From the NCBI RefSeq assembly GCF_011745365.1, contig NW_024468912.1, positions 3,100,001 through 3,164,000 on the forward strand: DNA of 64,000 bases. The letters run 5' to 3'. This document shows positions 33,737 to 43,961 of the stretch, piece after piece. The position numbers were made by a program, and so were the translations under genes. This stretch comes from Cryphonectria parasitica EP155 (taxonomy: Eukaryota; Ascomycota; Sordariomycetes; Diaporthales; Cryphonectriaceae). The notes beneath the pieces were generated by a model. It was not told where the DNA came from and made no database searches. It saw nothing but the letters and a program-made list of their open reading frames with translations. The number at the start of each line of letters is the position of its first letter. Positions within the stretch are counted from its first letter, which is position 1.

Positions 33737-36383
33737 ATGATGGCCTCGTCTGGAGCGGGGTGGAACCCCACCTCAATGCTGCTAATCTGCCTACTCATCT
33801 TGGCCTTCACCACCAAGGTTCACGCTTTTGGGGCTGGAAATATTCCCTCGATCGGTGTGGCCCAACTACTGGAGGTTTTCGAGCTAGAAACAAAAAGCTA
33901 ACATTGACGTGCAGCCCAAGTCGAAGGTACGAATTGGCGTCATGGCGATATCGAGGAGTAAGAGATTCCAATGGCAAGCCCCCGTCAAACAAAAGCAGCA
34001 GCTGACTTCTCTCTCCTAGCATGCTCAAGACGGTAAGCTTCTTATACGGAAAGAAATGGACCACGATGTTGGTGAAGCGGACCTACTTCGGCAACTGGCT
34101 GCGTGACTACTCCCAGGCTGTCGATGTTGGCTCACTCAAGGGCGTCAACGCTGCGACCATTCGCATCCTCGTCTGGGTCTTGTCGTTTATGGCCTTTGGA
34201 TATGCCACAGACGAGTTTGAGGTTACCGAGGAGCGTCTGGGTGTCTACAGGCCTGAAGAGCACATCGACAACCCCCTCGGCTATGCAGATGGCGACGATG
34301 CCAGGAAGTTCGATAAGAGACTGCGAGGGCCGGTCGACCAGCGCGAGCTGGACATTGATCACAACACCGGTATGAAGAACTACATCGCCAACGAGAGCGG
34401 CGGGTGGGCGACTAGCGCCGGCTACCTCAGATTCAGCTTCGCGCGGAGCATCCATTTCGGCAGACTGTACACCAGCGGCGGAGCCGGAGCCAAGGGCAAG
34501 GAGACAGATCTGTGTGAGGCCCTGCGGTGCCTTGGTCAGGCGTTGCACTGCATGGAGGACTTTTCCGCTCACAGCAACTACTGCGAGCTCGCCCTGCGAG
34601 AGCTGGGGTATCACAATGTGTTCACGCACTGCGGCACCGCAGCCGAGATCACTATTCATGGGAAGCGAGTCTATCCCATTGTGACGGGCACCTTTGGCGG
34701 TGTTGACTTCCTGCATTCGGTTCTAGGCGAGGCTACGGACCACTTCACCCAATCAGAGGTTGATGAGGTGGACATCGCGCTGAAGAATGCCCAGTCTCAA
34801 GGGGTCTCTTCCGGTGGCGCCTCTCGCGATGGTCCCACTGGAGACCGTGGGCTGTTCGGCTTGAGTCTGAGCAGCAGTGGCAAGGCGGGAAACGATTTCA
34901 TCTCCAGCATCGCCGACCTCCCCGGTATAGGCTCTGGGTTCGCCGCCGAGGCTCGTGAGCTCCAACGCGCCTCTGCTGAGCAAGAGCGTGCGAACAGCGA
35001 GCGTCCGCGTGTCAACCTCAACCAGGTCCCTGGCATGTCAGCAAATTTCGATCCCGTCGAGACAGCCAAGAAAATATACCCCATCCTCCAATTCCGGGAC
35101 AGGATCGTCAAGGCGATCAATAATATGATATCAAAGGTTCCCGGCCTAGAGAAGCTGCTGGAACACATCAGCGAGACTCTGACGGCTTTTGTGCTCGGCT
35201 TGCTCGCCCCCTTCATCCGTCCTATCATCAATCAGGTGTCCAAGGTGCTCAAAGATGGCAGCTCAGGTGTGATCAGCGCGAGCGCGAAGGCCCAACTGGA
35301 GCCCTGGACGAACCCCAGCTGCACGAACCCAACCCACTCCATGCTCTCCAAGGACCACTTCACCAATGTGCTCAACTCTTGTGCAGGGAGAGTAGCCTCG
35401 ACCGTCTTGCAGTACGCTGTCCCGTAAGTATCGCCATACCTAGAGCGTGCTCAGCTTGTATAATATGCTAACCAGGTCATAGCCGCGTTCTTTATGCCTG
35501 GGAGCACCCTGGCGTTCCGGTGGATGAAGTAGTCAACGATGTCCTGCGCGCCTTTCACCACCCAGCCATCCGCAACGAGCAAATCGAGATCCAGAAGAAC
35601 ATGTTCGCCACAGTCCGGCAGTGGGCCGACGAGAACCCACGGCGACATGAGCTCAACAACCTTCTCTCCTCCGAGAGCGTCAAAGCCGGCAAGAACCACA
35701 TTGTTCGTCCGGACCAGAAAGGCGGTAACAAGAATGACTGGACCGCCTGGACGAGCGCGCTCGGTCAAGTGGGTCATGGCAAGGTCGGCGGGAGCCTGTG
35801 GAGCCAGGTGCAGACGCGCGACCTCAGTGCGATGGAAGGTGGGGACGGAAGGCCTCAGGACCAGTACATGTCACACGAGTCTGCCCCGCCCGGCGCCGCG
35901 CGTCCTGCCCGGCCCACGTCCTCCGCGGGATATGGGTACGGCCACAGTGCATCACCGAGCGATCCGGTGCCCAGCGGAGGTGCGGCAGATGAATATCTGC
36001 GCGCGGCGGCGTCCCCAGCACACCAGTATAGCGGAGCTACGCCACCCACCCAATACTATCAGGGTGCGTCACCGCAAACATACGGCCAAAGCCCTCAACC
36101 CGGACAGTATGGACAATACAACCAGTACGGACAGCAGCAGCCGCAGTATTGGGGAGGGCCACCACCTCCGGGACCAGGCGGGTATCCCGGTGGAGGATTC
36201 GGCCCTGGTGGTCCTGGTGGGCCAGGACATCATCCCCACGGGCATCACGGGCCTGGCGGACCACACGGGCCTGGTGGGCCAGGACCTCACCACCACGGAC
36301 CCCCTGGACCCTACGGACAGCCGCCTGGGCCGTATGACCAGCCTCCACCTGGTTGGGGTGGTGGATACGGGCGTGGATACTGA
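33737..36383 (+). CDS. het-c: HET-C heterokaryon incompatibility protein
   Basis: Secreted or surface-associated protein of the HET-C family; in Neurospora, allelic differences at het-c trigger cell death after hyphal fusion. Exons 33737-33854, 33915-33957, 34020-35423 and 35483-36383 join to 821 residues. A signal peptide is clear (MLLICLLILAFTTKVHAFG). The mature N-terminus AGNIPSIAQVEGTNWRHGDIED spans two small exons, and the core DMLKTVSFLYGKKWTTMLVK and RTYFGNWLRDYSQAVDVG is hallmark HET-C sequence. ALHCMEDFSAHSNYCELAL resembles the metal-binding helices of the family. The C-terminal 200 residues are Gly/Pro/Gln/His-rich (PGGPGGPGHHPHGHHG), as in other fungal HET-C proteins. A second Met lies one codon after the first. 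Whether this locus acts in self-recognition here is unknown. Confidence 0.96.
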
Positions 36384-37544
36384 GAGCGGACGGTGATGCT
36401 GATGGGAAACACGAGGACGCCACGCCGAGGCAGTGAGAAGCTGGCTTGAGAAGGGCTTTGATGAGATGCATGACAACCATAAATGACGAAGAGGGGGAGA
36501 AGGCGTTTCATATTGACTCCTTTTTGGAGGATCATGGGCACGAAGGAGGGAGCAAGCAGGTATGAAGGCTACCTGGGTATGGCGTCAAGACTTGTGAGAT
36601 CGTAATCTCCTCCATAGACCTTCTATATATATATATATATATATATTTCATATCTTCTCCGCTTTACTCATACCTAGCTCTTCACCATGTGAGAACCTTC
36701 GGCCGAGCGATTATCGAGGAATTGATTGAAGAATAGCATGAATGTACCTTCTGAAAAAAAAATGAGAACGATGAAGAGATGGCACACCACGAAAAAGCTA
36801 CTCTCAGCATCCAGCAACGGCCCGTGAGAGTGAAACCGCCAGCTGAAGGAAATTATCCTTTAAAAGGCGCCCTGGCTCCCATGGCGAAAAGTAGTTTCAC
36901 AGAGGATTCGGATCACGGTTCAACCTCTGGTCCCTGAAGCTACTTGATCAGGCCGCACTCAGAAGATGATATCGACGGCTAACATATTGCAGGGTCCAAA
37001 CAAAAAGGAAAGAAAGATTGTTTCTCATCAAAGATAGTCTGGTTTCACACACTGGTCCAGTCTGTATGTATGCATGTATGTTTCTGCAGAACGGTATTTT
37101 GCTTCGATTTTTGGGAATTGGTATCTCCTGTGGCGCAGTGTAATATGTGGAAGGAAGAAACAAAGGGTAACCCCCCTCGACGCCGATGCTCGCAGTATGC
37201 CACCCACCCAACCTTCTCTCGGGGCCAGTCTTGTGTGTAGTTGTTCTTATCGAGTTCCTCTCTCCGTCTACAATGCGTGTAAAAAAAAAAATAAAAAAAA
37301 ATTACAAAACGGAATAGGACTGCAGAGACCATTCGCCGATGATTTCTGTATGCAAGTGAATGATTGTCCACCCCCTCAATAAACGCCGACACAAGCGCCA
37401 TCTCGTAGAAATGCCATGAAAAAAGACAAACCCACCTGCCACCTTTCTTTCTTTCTTTTTTTTGTAACCCCTTTCAAACACGCCATGCAAATCATCCAGT
37501 CATAGACGAGGAAAACAAACGAGATGAGAGGGGGGGCTTTGAGA
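36384..37544. other. Convergent intergenic region
   Basis: 1.16 kb between converging genes, with an AT dinucleotide repeat (about 36624-36647) and A-rich runs near 37280. No gene seen. Confidence 0.5.
36624..36647. repeat. (TA)n microsatellite
   Basis: About 24 nt of uninterrupted TA repeat in the 3' flank of het-c. Confidence 0.85.
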
Positions 37545-39428
37545 TCACCGTCGACCACGCCTTGGGTCGTTGGCCTCTGCTTTCCTGGCATCCCTCATCT
37601 CCTTGGTTCCCAGGCTGCCCAAGCCGCCCTCGCTGCGCCTCTCCCAGCCGCCAAGCCGGATGACGAGGCACGTGGCATTGTCACCATCGATGCTTACTTC
37701 AGTCGCGTACCCGACGACTTTCTTTGCGCCCTCCTCGGGCGTGCGCGCCTCCTTGATCAAGTCCACAATCTCCTGGTCGGACAGTGTCCCGCTGATGCCA
37801 TCGCTGACCAGGACCATGAAGCTGAACTGGGCCGGGCCGAGCTGCATCCGCGTCAGCTCGGGCTCGGCGGAGACACCGATGCGCTTGGAGCCCATGTCGC
37901 CGAACGCACGCGAGTTGGCCAGACCGCTGATCCTCTCCTCGCCGAAGCTGTCGGTGACGAGACTGCTCTCGGCAAACCGCGTGAGCCGCCTCGCCTCGCT
38001 TGGACTGCTGGGGTGGTGGTCGCTCGTCAGGGGAACGGGGAGGCCCGTTGCCGTCTCGCACAGGAGGATGCGCGTGTCGCCAACGTGGGCAACGACGATG
38101 GTGCTGTGCGCGTTGGGATGCCAGAAGGGCGCGGGGGTGGGCGTGGAGATGAGCGCGATGGACGCTGTACTGCCGCCCTTGAAACGAGCGGGCCCGCCTA
38201 TGATATTCTGGCCCGAGGGGACGCTGTGAGGGGAGCTGCCCAGGATCTCGTTGCTGTTCAGCGGGAGATTGTCGCTCACGTAGGGATCGTCTGGGTCGGG
38301 CTTGCGGGCCTGTGCGGTAACAAAGTCCAGGTCGGCGCGGAGGAAGGCGTACGTGAGGACGGACTCGATAGAGACTTTAGACTTGGCGGAGGCGTTGGAC
38401 TCGGCATTCAGGTCGAATAATGGAGGCTTGAAGCGTCGGAAGTAGCCACCGATCGTGTTCTTATACTCGTCGATGAGGTCGTTCATCAGCTTGACCGCCT
38501 TGTGTACGTCGGCCTTGACGAGGATAGGCTCCTGGGAGGCAACTGTGGGCATCTTTCCGTTCATAACGGCCATGCCGTCTAGCTGCGACTTGACCTCCTT
38601 GGCGCTCTTAAGGTCGACGGCGTCCAGCGCTCTCTTCTTGGTGGTCGAGGCAGTGGGCCCGCCTGATGTGTCTTCAGCAACGGCCTTGTCCTTGTCTGTG
38701 CCACCCTTGAGCAGCTTGTTCCTCTTGCGCAGACTGCTCTTGAGCTCGAATTTGCGAGCAGCTTCCTCGATGTAACCATGCAACTCATCCCGCAGGAACT
38801 CGGCACACTCGCTCCCGCCGTGGCCGTCAAACACACCAAAATAGAAGACTTGCGGGTCTCCAAAGGGGCTGTCGGCGGTGGTCGCCTCGCCGGCACTGTT
38901 CTTCCTCTCGCTGCGCACCAGGCTCATGGGAGCGCGCTTCGCAAAGGCGGGAATATTGATCGTGCCAGCCTGGTTGACGTCCTCATTGTAGGGCCGGCTG
39001 CCGCGGCCGCTGAAGACGCCAAAGTGGTGCTTTGCGCTGCGCAAGGGGATGCGAACAACGGTGAGGTCTCGAGAAGGCATGTTCGGTGGCGAGGCAGGCG
39101 CGACGCCCGAGGAGTCGGGGGTGTGCGGTGCCGAAGCATCGCGAGGGAGTTTGTGGTGGGGTCCCGGTGTGGAGCGAGAGTCGGGGTGGAGGGACGAGGA
39201 CGGGAGGTGGGTGACGAAGTAATTGTGAAAGCCGCGTACTCCATATGAGATCTGTTTCGAGGCCTGCTGCTGCTGCTGCTGCTGTCGTCGCCGCCACTGC
39301 GGATAGCTACGAATCGAAGTCAGGAGGGTAGTTAGGTGGTGGTGGTCAAGCTGTCTCTGGGTATGACATAGACGGTGGCCCTCGGCTCCTCTGCCATGCG
39401 CCAGATGCAAAGCTGCTCTGGACGTCAT
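37545..39428 (-). CDS. PP2C-type protein phosphatase, probably mitochondrial (Ptc6-like)
   Basis: Mg/Mn-dependent Ser/Thr phosphatase. A single open frame gives 627 residues from the Met at 39428 (MTSRAALHLAHGRG). An upstream in-frame Met at 39599 would add 57 residues that look like UTR. The chosen N-terminus is basic, lacks acidic residues for its first 15, and includes a Gln run (WRRRQQQQQQQ), consistent with an organelle presequence. PP2C motifs in order are SGRGSRPYNEDVNQAG, FYFGVFDGHGGSECAEFL (metal-binding Asp and Gly), STASIALISTPTP, VVAHVGDTRILLC, LTSDHHPSS, RAFGDMGSKRIG, and FMVLVSDGISGTLSDQEIV (metal-binding Asp). A roughly 150-residue Lys/Ser-rich insertion separates the first and central motifs. 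Yeast Ptc6 acts on mitochondrial pyruvate dehydrogenase and mitophagy; that role here is inferred. Confidence 0.92.
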   Translation of the reverse strand: MTSRAALHLAHGRGAEGHRLCHTQRQLDHHHLTTLLTSIRSYPQWRRRQQQQQQQASKQISYGVRGFHNYFVTHLPSSSLHPDSRSTPGPHHKLPRDASAPHTPDSSGVAPASPPNMPSRDLTVVRIPLRSAKHHFGVFSGRGSRPYNEDVNQAGTINIPAFAKRAPMSLVRSERKNSAGEATTADSPFGDPQVFYFGVFDGHGGSECAEFLRDELHGYIEEAARKFELKSSLRKRNKLLKGGTDKDKAVAEDTSGGPTASTTKKRALDAVDLKSAKEVKSQLDGMAVMNGKMPTVASQEPILVKADVHKAVKLMNDLIDEYKNTIGGYFRRFKPPLFDLNAESNASAKSKVSIESVLTYAFLRADLDFVTAQARKPDPDDPYVSDNLPLNSNEILGSSPHSVPSGQNIIGGPARFKGGSTASIALISTPTPAPFWHPNAHSTIVVAHVGDTRILLCETATGLPVPLTSDHHPSSPSEARRLTRFAESSLVTDSFGEERISGLANSRAFGDMGSKRIGVSAEPELTRMQLGPAQFSFMVLVSDGISGTLSDQEIVDLIKEARTPEEGAKKVVGYATEVSIDGDNATCLVIRLGGWERRSEGGLGSLGTKEMRDARKAEANDPRRGRR

Positions 39429-39599
39429 GGTGACGGGTGTTGACTCGAGTCGTGAAGAAGAGCCGTGGTGCTTCTCGGGAGGTCCTCTTGTCTGGGAGTC
39501 GATTCTCCGATCGTGCTTCTTTGGTCGGCGCGTTCTCGTGACGGTTGTTGCTGTCGCATTCCCGCCCCCAACAAGCTGCCCACGCTGAACCTCAGCCAA

Positions 39600-40419
39600 G
39601 GGTATCCTCCCCTCCAGGAGATGGACAATGATGATGGCTGAAGAGGAAGGGAGGAAGGAGAGGAGGAGGAGGAGAAGTCAAAGAGATGATTGATTGAGAG
39701 AATCAAGGGGCATCCATGAGGACAGAGGGGCGCGGGGCTGTAAACTGCACGAGGTTCGAATCAACGCGCGCCTGGCGGAGGAGGCCGTAAAAAGGTTCAA
39801 GGCCGAGGATGTGCTCCTAACCCCACATTAGCCGACGTGATGTCTGTTCCTGTCAAGCAGATGAGCTCACATAAGTATCAATAGAGGATGAAGAACAAGA
39901 AGCAATAGGTAAGAAAACAGATCCATATATATATCCATGTATGTATGTTTGTATATATCAAAAGACGGGAGGTCAGGTTGTTAGTTGTACCCCCTAATTC
40001 CTGCTTGTCGTCGTGGTGGTTGGAAGTTTGATTCAAAGACCAAGGATGCCATCATCACAGGGACATGTTGGGGCTTTGGGAAGAATGGCGTAGGGTCAGT
40101 GGGAGAAGGCCCCACCATGCTAGGTGCTAGGACCCCAGCTGCCACAGCTACCCATGGCACAGGATTTATGCCCCTGCCAGGGTTCCCCACAGGCACCACT
40201 TCAGGGGTCATCAGTGCCTGGGGCCAGCCATACGACGTCACCCACCTGTAAAGAACAGTAAGGCACTGTGGAGTCAAGTCCTGCGTGCTTCTCTCACCAC
40301 CACAACCTTGAGCCAAGCCCTTATGAGACCGTTTTGAAGAGCTGTCTCAAGTGTCCATAGGGCTACATTCCACACCCTCTTGATGTTGAATCCCACACTA
40401 GAAGTAAGAAACCCCCTCC
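39600..40419. other. Divergent intergenic region
   Basis: 820 bp between the PP2C and BTB-like genes. A GGTTCGAATC sequence at 39747-39756 resembles a tRNA B box, but no tRNA folds around it. No gene seen. Confidence 0.5.
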
Positions 40420-42242
40420 ATGGACGACTCACCAGAACCCTCTCAAAATGACGACCCATCCAACTCACCTGAGCCGGTGCTGCTGGCCCTCCCAGAGGTC
40501 ATCACCATCGATCCCAGAGGGGACATCCTGTTGGACGTGACCTTTGAGACCTCCAGATCTACGCTCAAGGCCGCTCGGAAAGCAACTCCCAAACCCCGAC
40601 CAGGCCAGAGAGACCCTCCGCCTCCCCTGCCCGTCCTGAAACCTCACATCCGCCTTGCGTACAGGGTCGACCTCGCCACGCTCAAGAAGCATTCCCGCTA
40701 CTTTACCAACCTCCTAGGGGACACTCGCTTCCAGGAGGCTAGGGCCATCGCCCAGAGGCTCGATGAGATCGCAGCAAGAGGCCAGAACCCGGGGGACTTG
40801 GCACCAGAGGACCTGCCGCGGGTAGAGATTGAGGACGATGACGAGGCCACCCGCACCGCCGGTCGCGAGACCGCCTTCGCCGATATGCTGCGCGTGCTAC
40901 ACGGCCTCCCCACCGTCACGAAGCCTGTCACCGTGCTCTACGTCACCACCCTCGCCGTTCTCGCCGACCGCTTTGCCTGCACCGCGCCCGTGTCCCGGCA
41001 CCTCATCGCCGTCCTTAAGTTCAGATGGCCCACAACGCCTCCGCTTCGGCCGCGGGAGGACGGCCTGAGCGGGCTTACGCTGGCGGCGGAGGAGCTTGTG
41101 AGGCAGAAGGTGCTTGTGGCGTGGCTGCTGGAACAAGCCCCGCGCCTGGCAGCGGCAACGAAGGAGCTGGTGCTCTTTGGGAGCCACCGTTGGTCTGTGG
41201 CGTACGAGGACGATGAGGATGACGGGGGGGCTGATGCTGGCAGAGGTGCCGCCCACGCGAGGCAGGATGCTGTCTGGTGGTTTCTCCCAGACGGACTAGA
41301 GGGTAAGTGCCCTCTACAGCTTTCTCTCTCCTTTTTTTCTTCTTTTTTCTCTCTCTTCGATTTCCCGTTTGTTCTTCTCTCTTTTGTCTCTTCGAGCATC
41401 ATCTCTGCCTTTGTGACGCATCTTTGCGCCTGCTGTATAACGTGAGAATCCATGCTGAACTCGTCCTCTCCTTCTCCCTCATCAAAGAGGAACTTCACTA
41501 TCGCCGGCACCAAATCCTGCGCAGCCTGGCCTCGATCCCTGCGCACTTTCTCCACCTCTACACGACGCGCACCCGCAACGGCTACCGGCAGTGCAAGCTA
41601 GGCTACGACTCCTCTTCGGCCTGTGACTCGTTCCAGCTCGGCGAGATGGTCCGCTTCCTCGTGTCCAAGAACCTGCTGTTCCTGACAAACTTCGCCCCTT
41701 CGTCTCTGGACGAGGTCAAAGACTTCGCCGCTGTCGATGTTGGCTCCATCCTGGGCGCACTGAAGCAGTGCCCCAACTACCAAGTGGATAGGCACCACAC
41801 CAACTGCGGCCTGCGGACGCGTGTTATGCCCATCCTAGAGTATGTCGCTGCCATGCTCGGCACGACCGCCGCGCAGATAGGTTTGCAAGGGTGGAAGAGG
41901 GAGAGGAGGACGACGAGCTGGCAGAAACCTGACGACCACAACGACGACAATGCGGCACGGGGGGCCAGCCGGAAAAAGGACTTTGTCGTCGAGGACAGTA
42001 TGGGAGACGGCGGTGGTGGCGGTGGTCGGGGCACGAACGGCGGGAGGGTCTTCTACTTCACGCGATCTGTTGCCTCGGACCAGCGTCTCCGCTTCGAGGG
42101 CGCCATGGCAGCCGACAGGCTGGCGAGGGAGCTGTTCACCGCTGACGCGTGGGATTGGACGCCTGAGGATGTAGACAGAGTGGACCAGATCTCGGAGTCG
42201 AAACACCTGAGCATGCCGCTTCGAAGGAAGGAGAGGAAGTAG
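40420..42242 (+). CDS. BTB/POZ-like fungal protein of unknown function
   Basis: Exon 1 40420-41302, intron 41303-41487, exon 2 41488-42242; 545 residues. The first third resembles the fungal BTB-fold proteins: GDILLDVTFE, then RLAYRVDLATLKKHSRYFTN-LLG, and FADMLRVLHGLPT followed by VLYVTTLAVLADRFAC, the usual spacing of strand, helix A3 and the later helices. The long spacer between them (about 60 residues) is acidic. The second exon has a conserved-looking block (LEEELHYRRHQILRSLASIP, RNGYRQCKLGYDSSSACDSFQLG, CPNYQVDRHHTNCGLRTR) rich in Cys and His, which might bind metal. A Gly run and basic C-terminus follow. No nuclear or secretion signal is obvious. Function is unknown; some relatives may be adaptor proteins. 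Confidence 0.82.
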
Positions 42243-42779
42243 AAAAAAGAAAGACAAGAAGAGAGAAGAGAAGGACAAGAAAGGAAAGAAGAATAAAAGG
42301 ATGGCGGGATCCTGGGGGTTGGGGTTCTTAAGATGTAAAGTCACATAGAGGGAGCCCCTGGTCGGGTGATCCAAGCGGGCGATATGTGTTTGAACGGTGC
42401 AAATGTATCTTCAAAATTGTGAATTTATTTTGGTCCATATCCCTCGACTCGAATCCCTCGACTCGAGGACGTTTGAAAATATGCATCCGGCAACGTTGAC
42501 GTTTGTCATATCAATGTGAATCATAAGACTCACCCCCCATAACGCGATTCTCCTCCCATGGCCCGCCACATCAGTCTCGCATTTCAGATACACACCAGCA
42601 TAGGTTGGCATTGGGGACAGACGGTCTGGCCTCGAAAGTGAATCAATCCAGCATCTCTTATTACTCCATCTGCTTTGTGTCCATTTGGGTATCCATACCA
42701 AACGCTCTCGTCACACGCCATGCTTTTATTCGGACCATCTTCTCTTGTTCCTTCCTCTTCTCCTGCTTATTCCCGCTGC
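42243..42779. other. Convergent intergenic region
   Basis: 537 bp of 3' flanks between converging genes; A/G-rich then mixed sequence, no gene seen. Confidence 0.5.
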
Positions 42780-43961
42780 TCAGTTCGCCAGTCTCGTCTT
42801 GTAAGCCTTCCAGGCCTTGTATCGGTACCTCTCTGCCTCGTCCTGCGGGTCTGAAGCCTGTATGATCCCCCGTCCTACGATGATGATGTCCGTCCCGCCA
42901 ATCCCGATGAGCTTCGCAGGCGTGTTGTACTGCTGTCCCATGCCGTCGCCCTTCAGATCCTCGCCATTCTCCTCCTCGCCCTCGGGCGGCAGCTTGCAGC
43001 CGGGGGTCATGTGGACAAAGTTGTCGTCGGGTTCCGAGTTCAGGTTCTCTTGCGCCACGTAGCCCATGACGAACTCCTTGTTGGCTCTTGCCGCTTCGAT
43101 GCAGGCCGTCGTGTATTCGGCGTCCATGAGACTACCCGCGCTGGACATCTGCGCGAGCAGCAGCAGGCCTCTCTCAAGCGGAGCCTCTTCAATACCGGGA
43201 AACACAACGTCGTCGGCATCGGAGAGAGTCTTGGACAGCCGGGGGGAGTCGGCCGGCTCGAAGGACTGTGTGACGGTCGTGATGGAGACGATGCTCCCCT
43301 TGCGACCGTCGGGGTCTCGCGGCGGGGGAGGGGGCATCATGTTGATGTCTCGTGTCTCGTATGCGCCTCTCGATGACGACCTCCCTTTTGCATCGTACGC
43401 GCCGATATCCTCGTCTTCGTCGTCTTCGTCCTCGTCCTCCTCATCAAAGCTGTTGCCTACAGGTGTGCCCACCGTCACGCTGGTGCGCACCTCGTAGTTA
43501 CACCTCTCGCGCCACTTAGCCGCGGCCTGGGCCATGGCCCCTACCATGGGTTTACCGGCAGATATGTTGGCGTTGACGATGTGTGCCCAGTCGATGACAC
43601 GTGCGGTGCCGCCCACATATTGCATCTGTACTGTACTGCCGATATCACAGTACTTGCGGTCCTCAAAGATCAGGAAGCCGTGTTTCCGTGCCAGCGCAGC
43701 CAGATGCGCACCGGTGCCCTCCTCTGGCCTGTAGTCCCACCCTGCAATCAGGTCGTAGTGCGTCTTCAGCACGACGATGGATGGGCCGAGCTTGTCGGCG
43801 AGGGCAAGAAGCTCCCGCGCGTTGCTGACGTCGGCCGATACGCAGAGGTTTGACTGCTTCAGCTCCATCAGACGCAGGAGGTAGCTCGTCAAGGGGTGCG
43901 TCGCCGCAGCGGCACGTTGGCCATATGGCAGGGTTATGCTGGAATGTCTTGGCTGTGCCAT
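42780..43961 (-). CDS. pyr4: Orotidine 5'-phosphate decarboxylase
   Basis: Final step of UMP synthesis: decarboxylates OMP to UMP in the cytosol. Intronless, 393 residues, similar to the 397-residue Neurospora PYR-4. Active-site motifs are [13 protein letters not shown] (Lys and Asp) and [20 protein letters not shown], the D-x-K-x-x-D catalytic array. C-terminal landmarks are [11 protein letters not shown] and [13 protein letters not shown] (phosphate-binding Gly-Arg). Compared with the yeast enzyme there is a roughly 100-residue acidic, low-complexity insertion (about residues 170-255, [12 protein letters not shown]), typical of Sordariomycete and some other filamentous ascomycete enzymes. 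The start Met is followed by [16 protein letters not shown], matching family N-termini. Confidence 0.97.
   Translation of the reverse strand: MAQPRHSSITLPYGQRAAAATHPLTSYLLRLMELKQSNLCVSADVSNARELLALADKLGPSIVVLKTHYDLIAGWDYRPEEGTGAHLAALARKHGFLIFEDRKYCDIGSTVQMQYVGGTARVIDWAHIVNANISAGKPMVGAMAQAAAKWRERCNYEVRTSVTVGTPVGNSFDEEDEDEDDEDEDIGAYDAKGRSSSRGAYETRDINMMPPPPPRDPDGRKGSIVSITTVTQSFEPADSPRLSKTLSDADDVVFPGIEEAPLERGLLLLAQMSSAGSLMDAEYTTACIEAARANKEFVMGYVAQENLNSEPDDNFVHMTPGCKLPPEGEEENGEDLKGDGMGQQYNTPAKLIGIGGTDIIIVGRGIIQASDPQDEAERYRYKAWKAYKTRLAN

Noticed and set aside
39747..39756. B-box-like GGTTCGAATC suggesting a tRNA
   Set aside because: No A box at the right distance upstream and no acceptor or anticodon stem can be formed.
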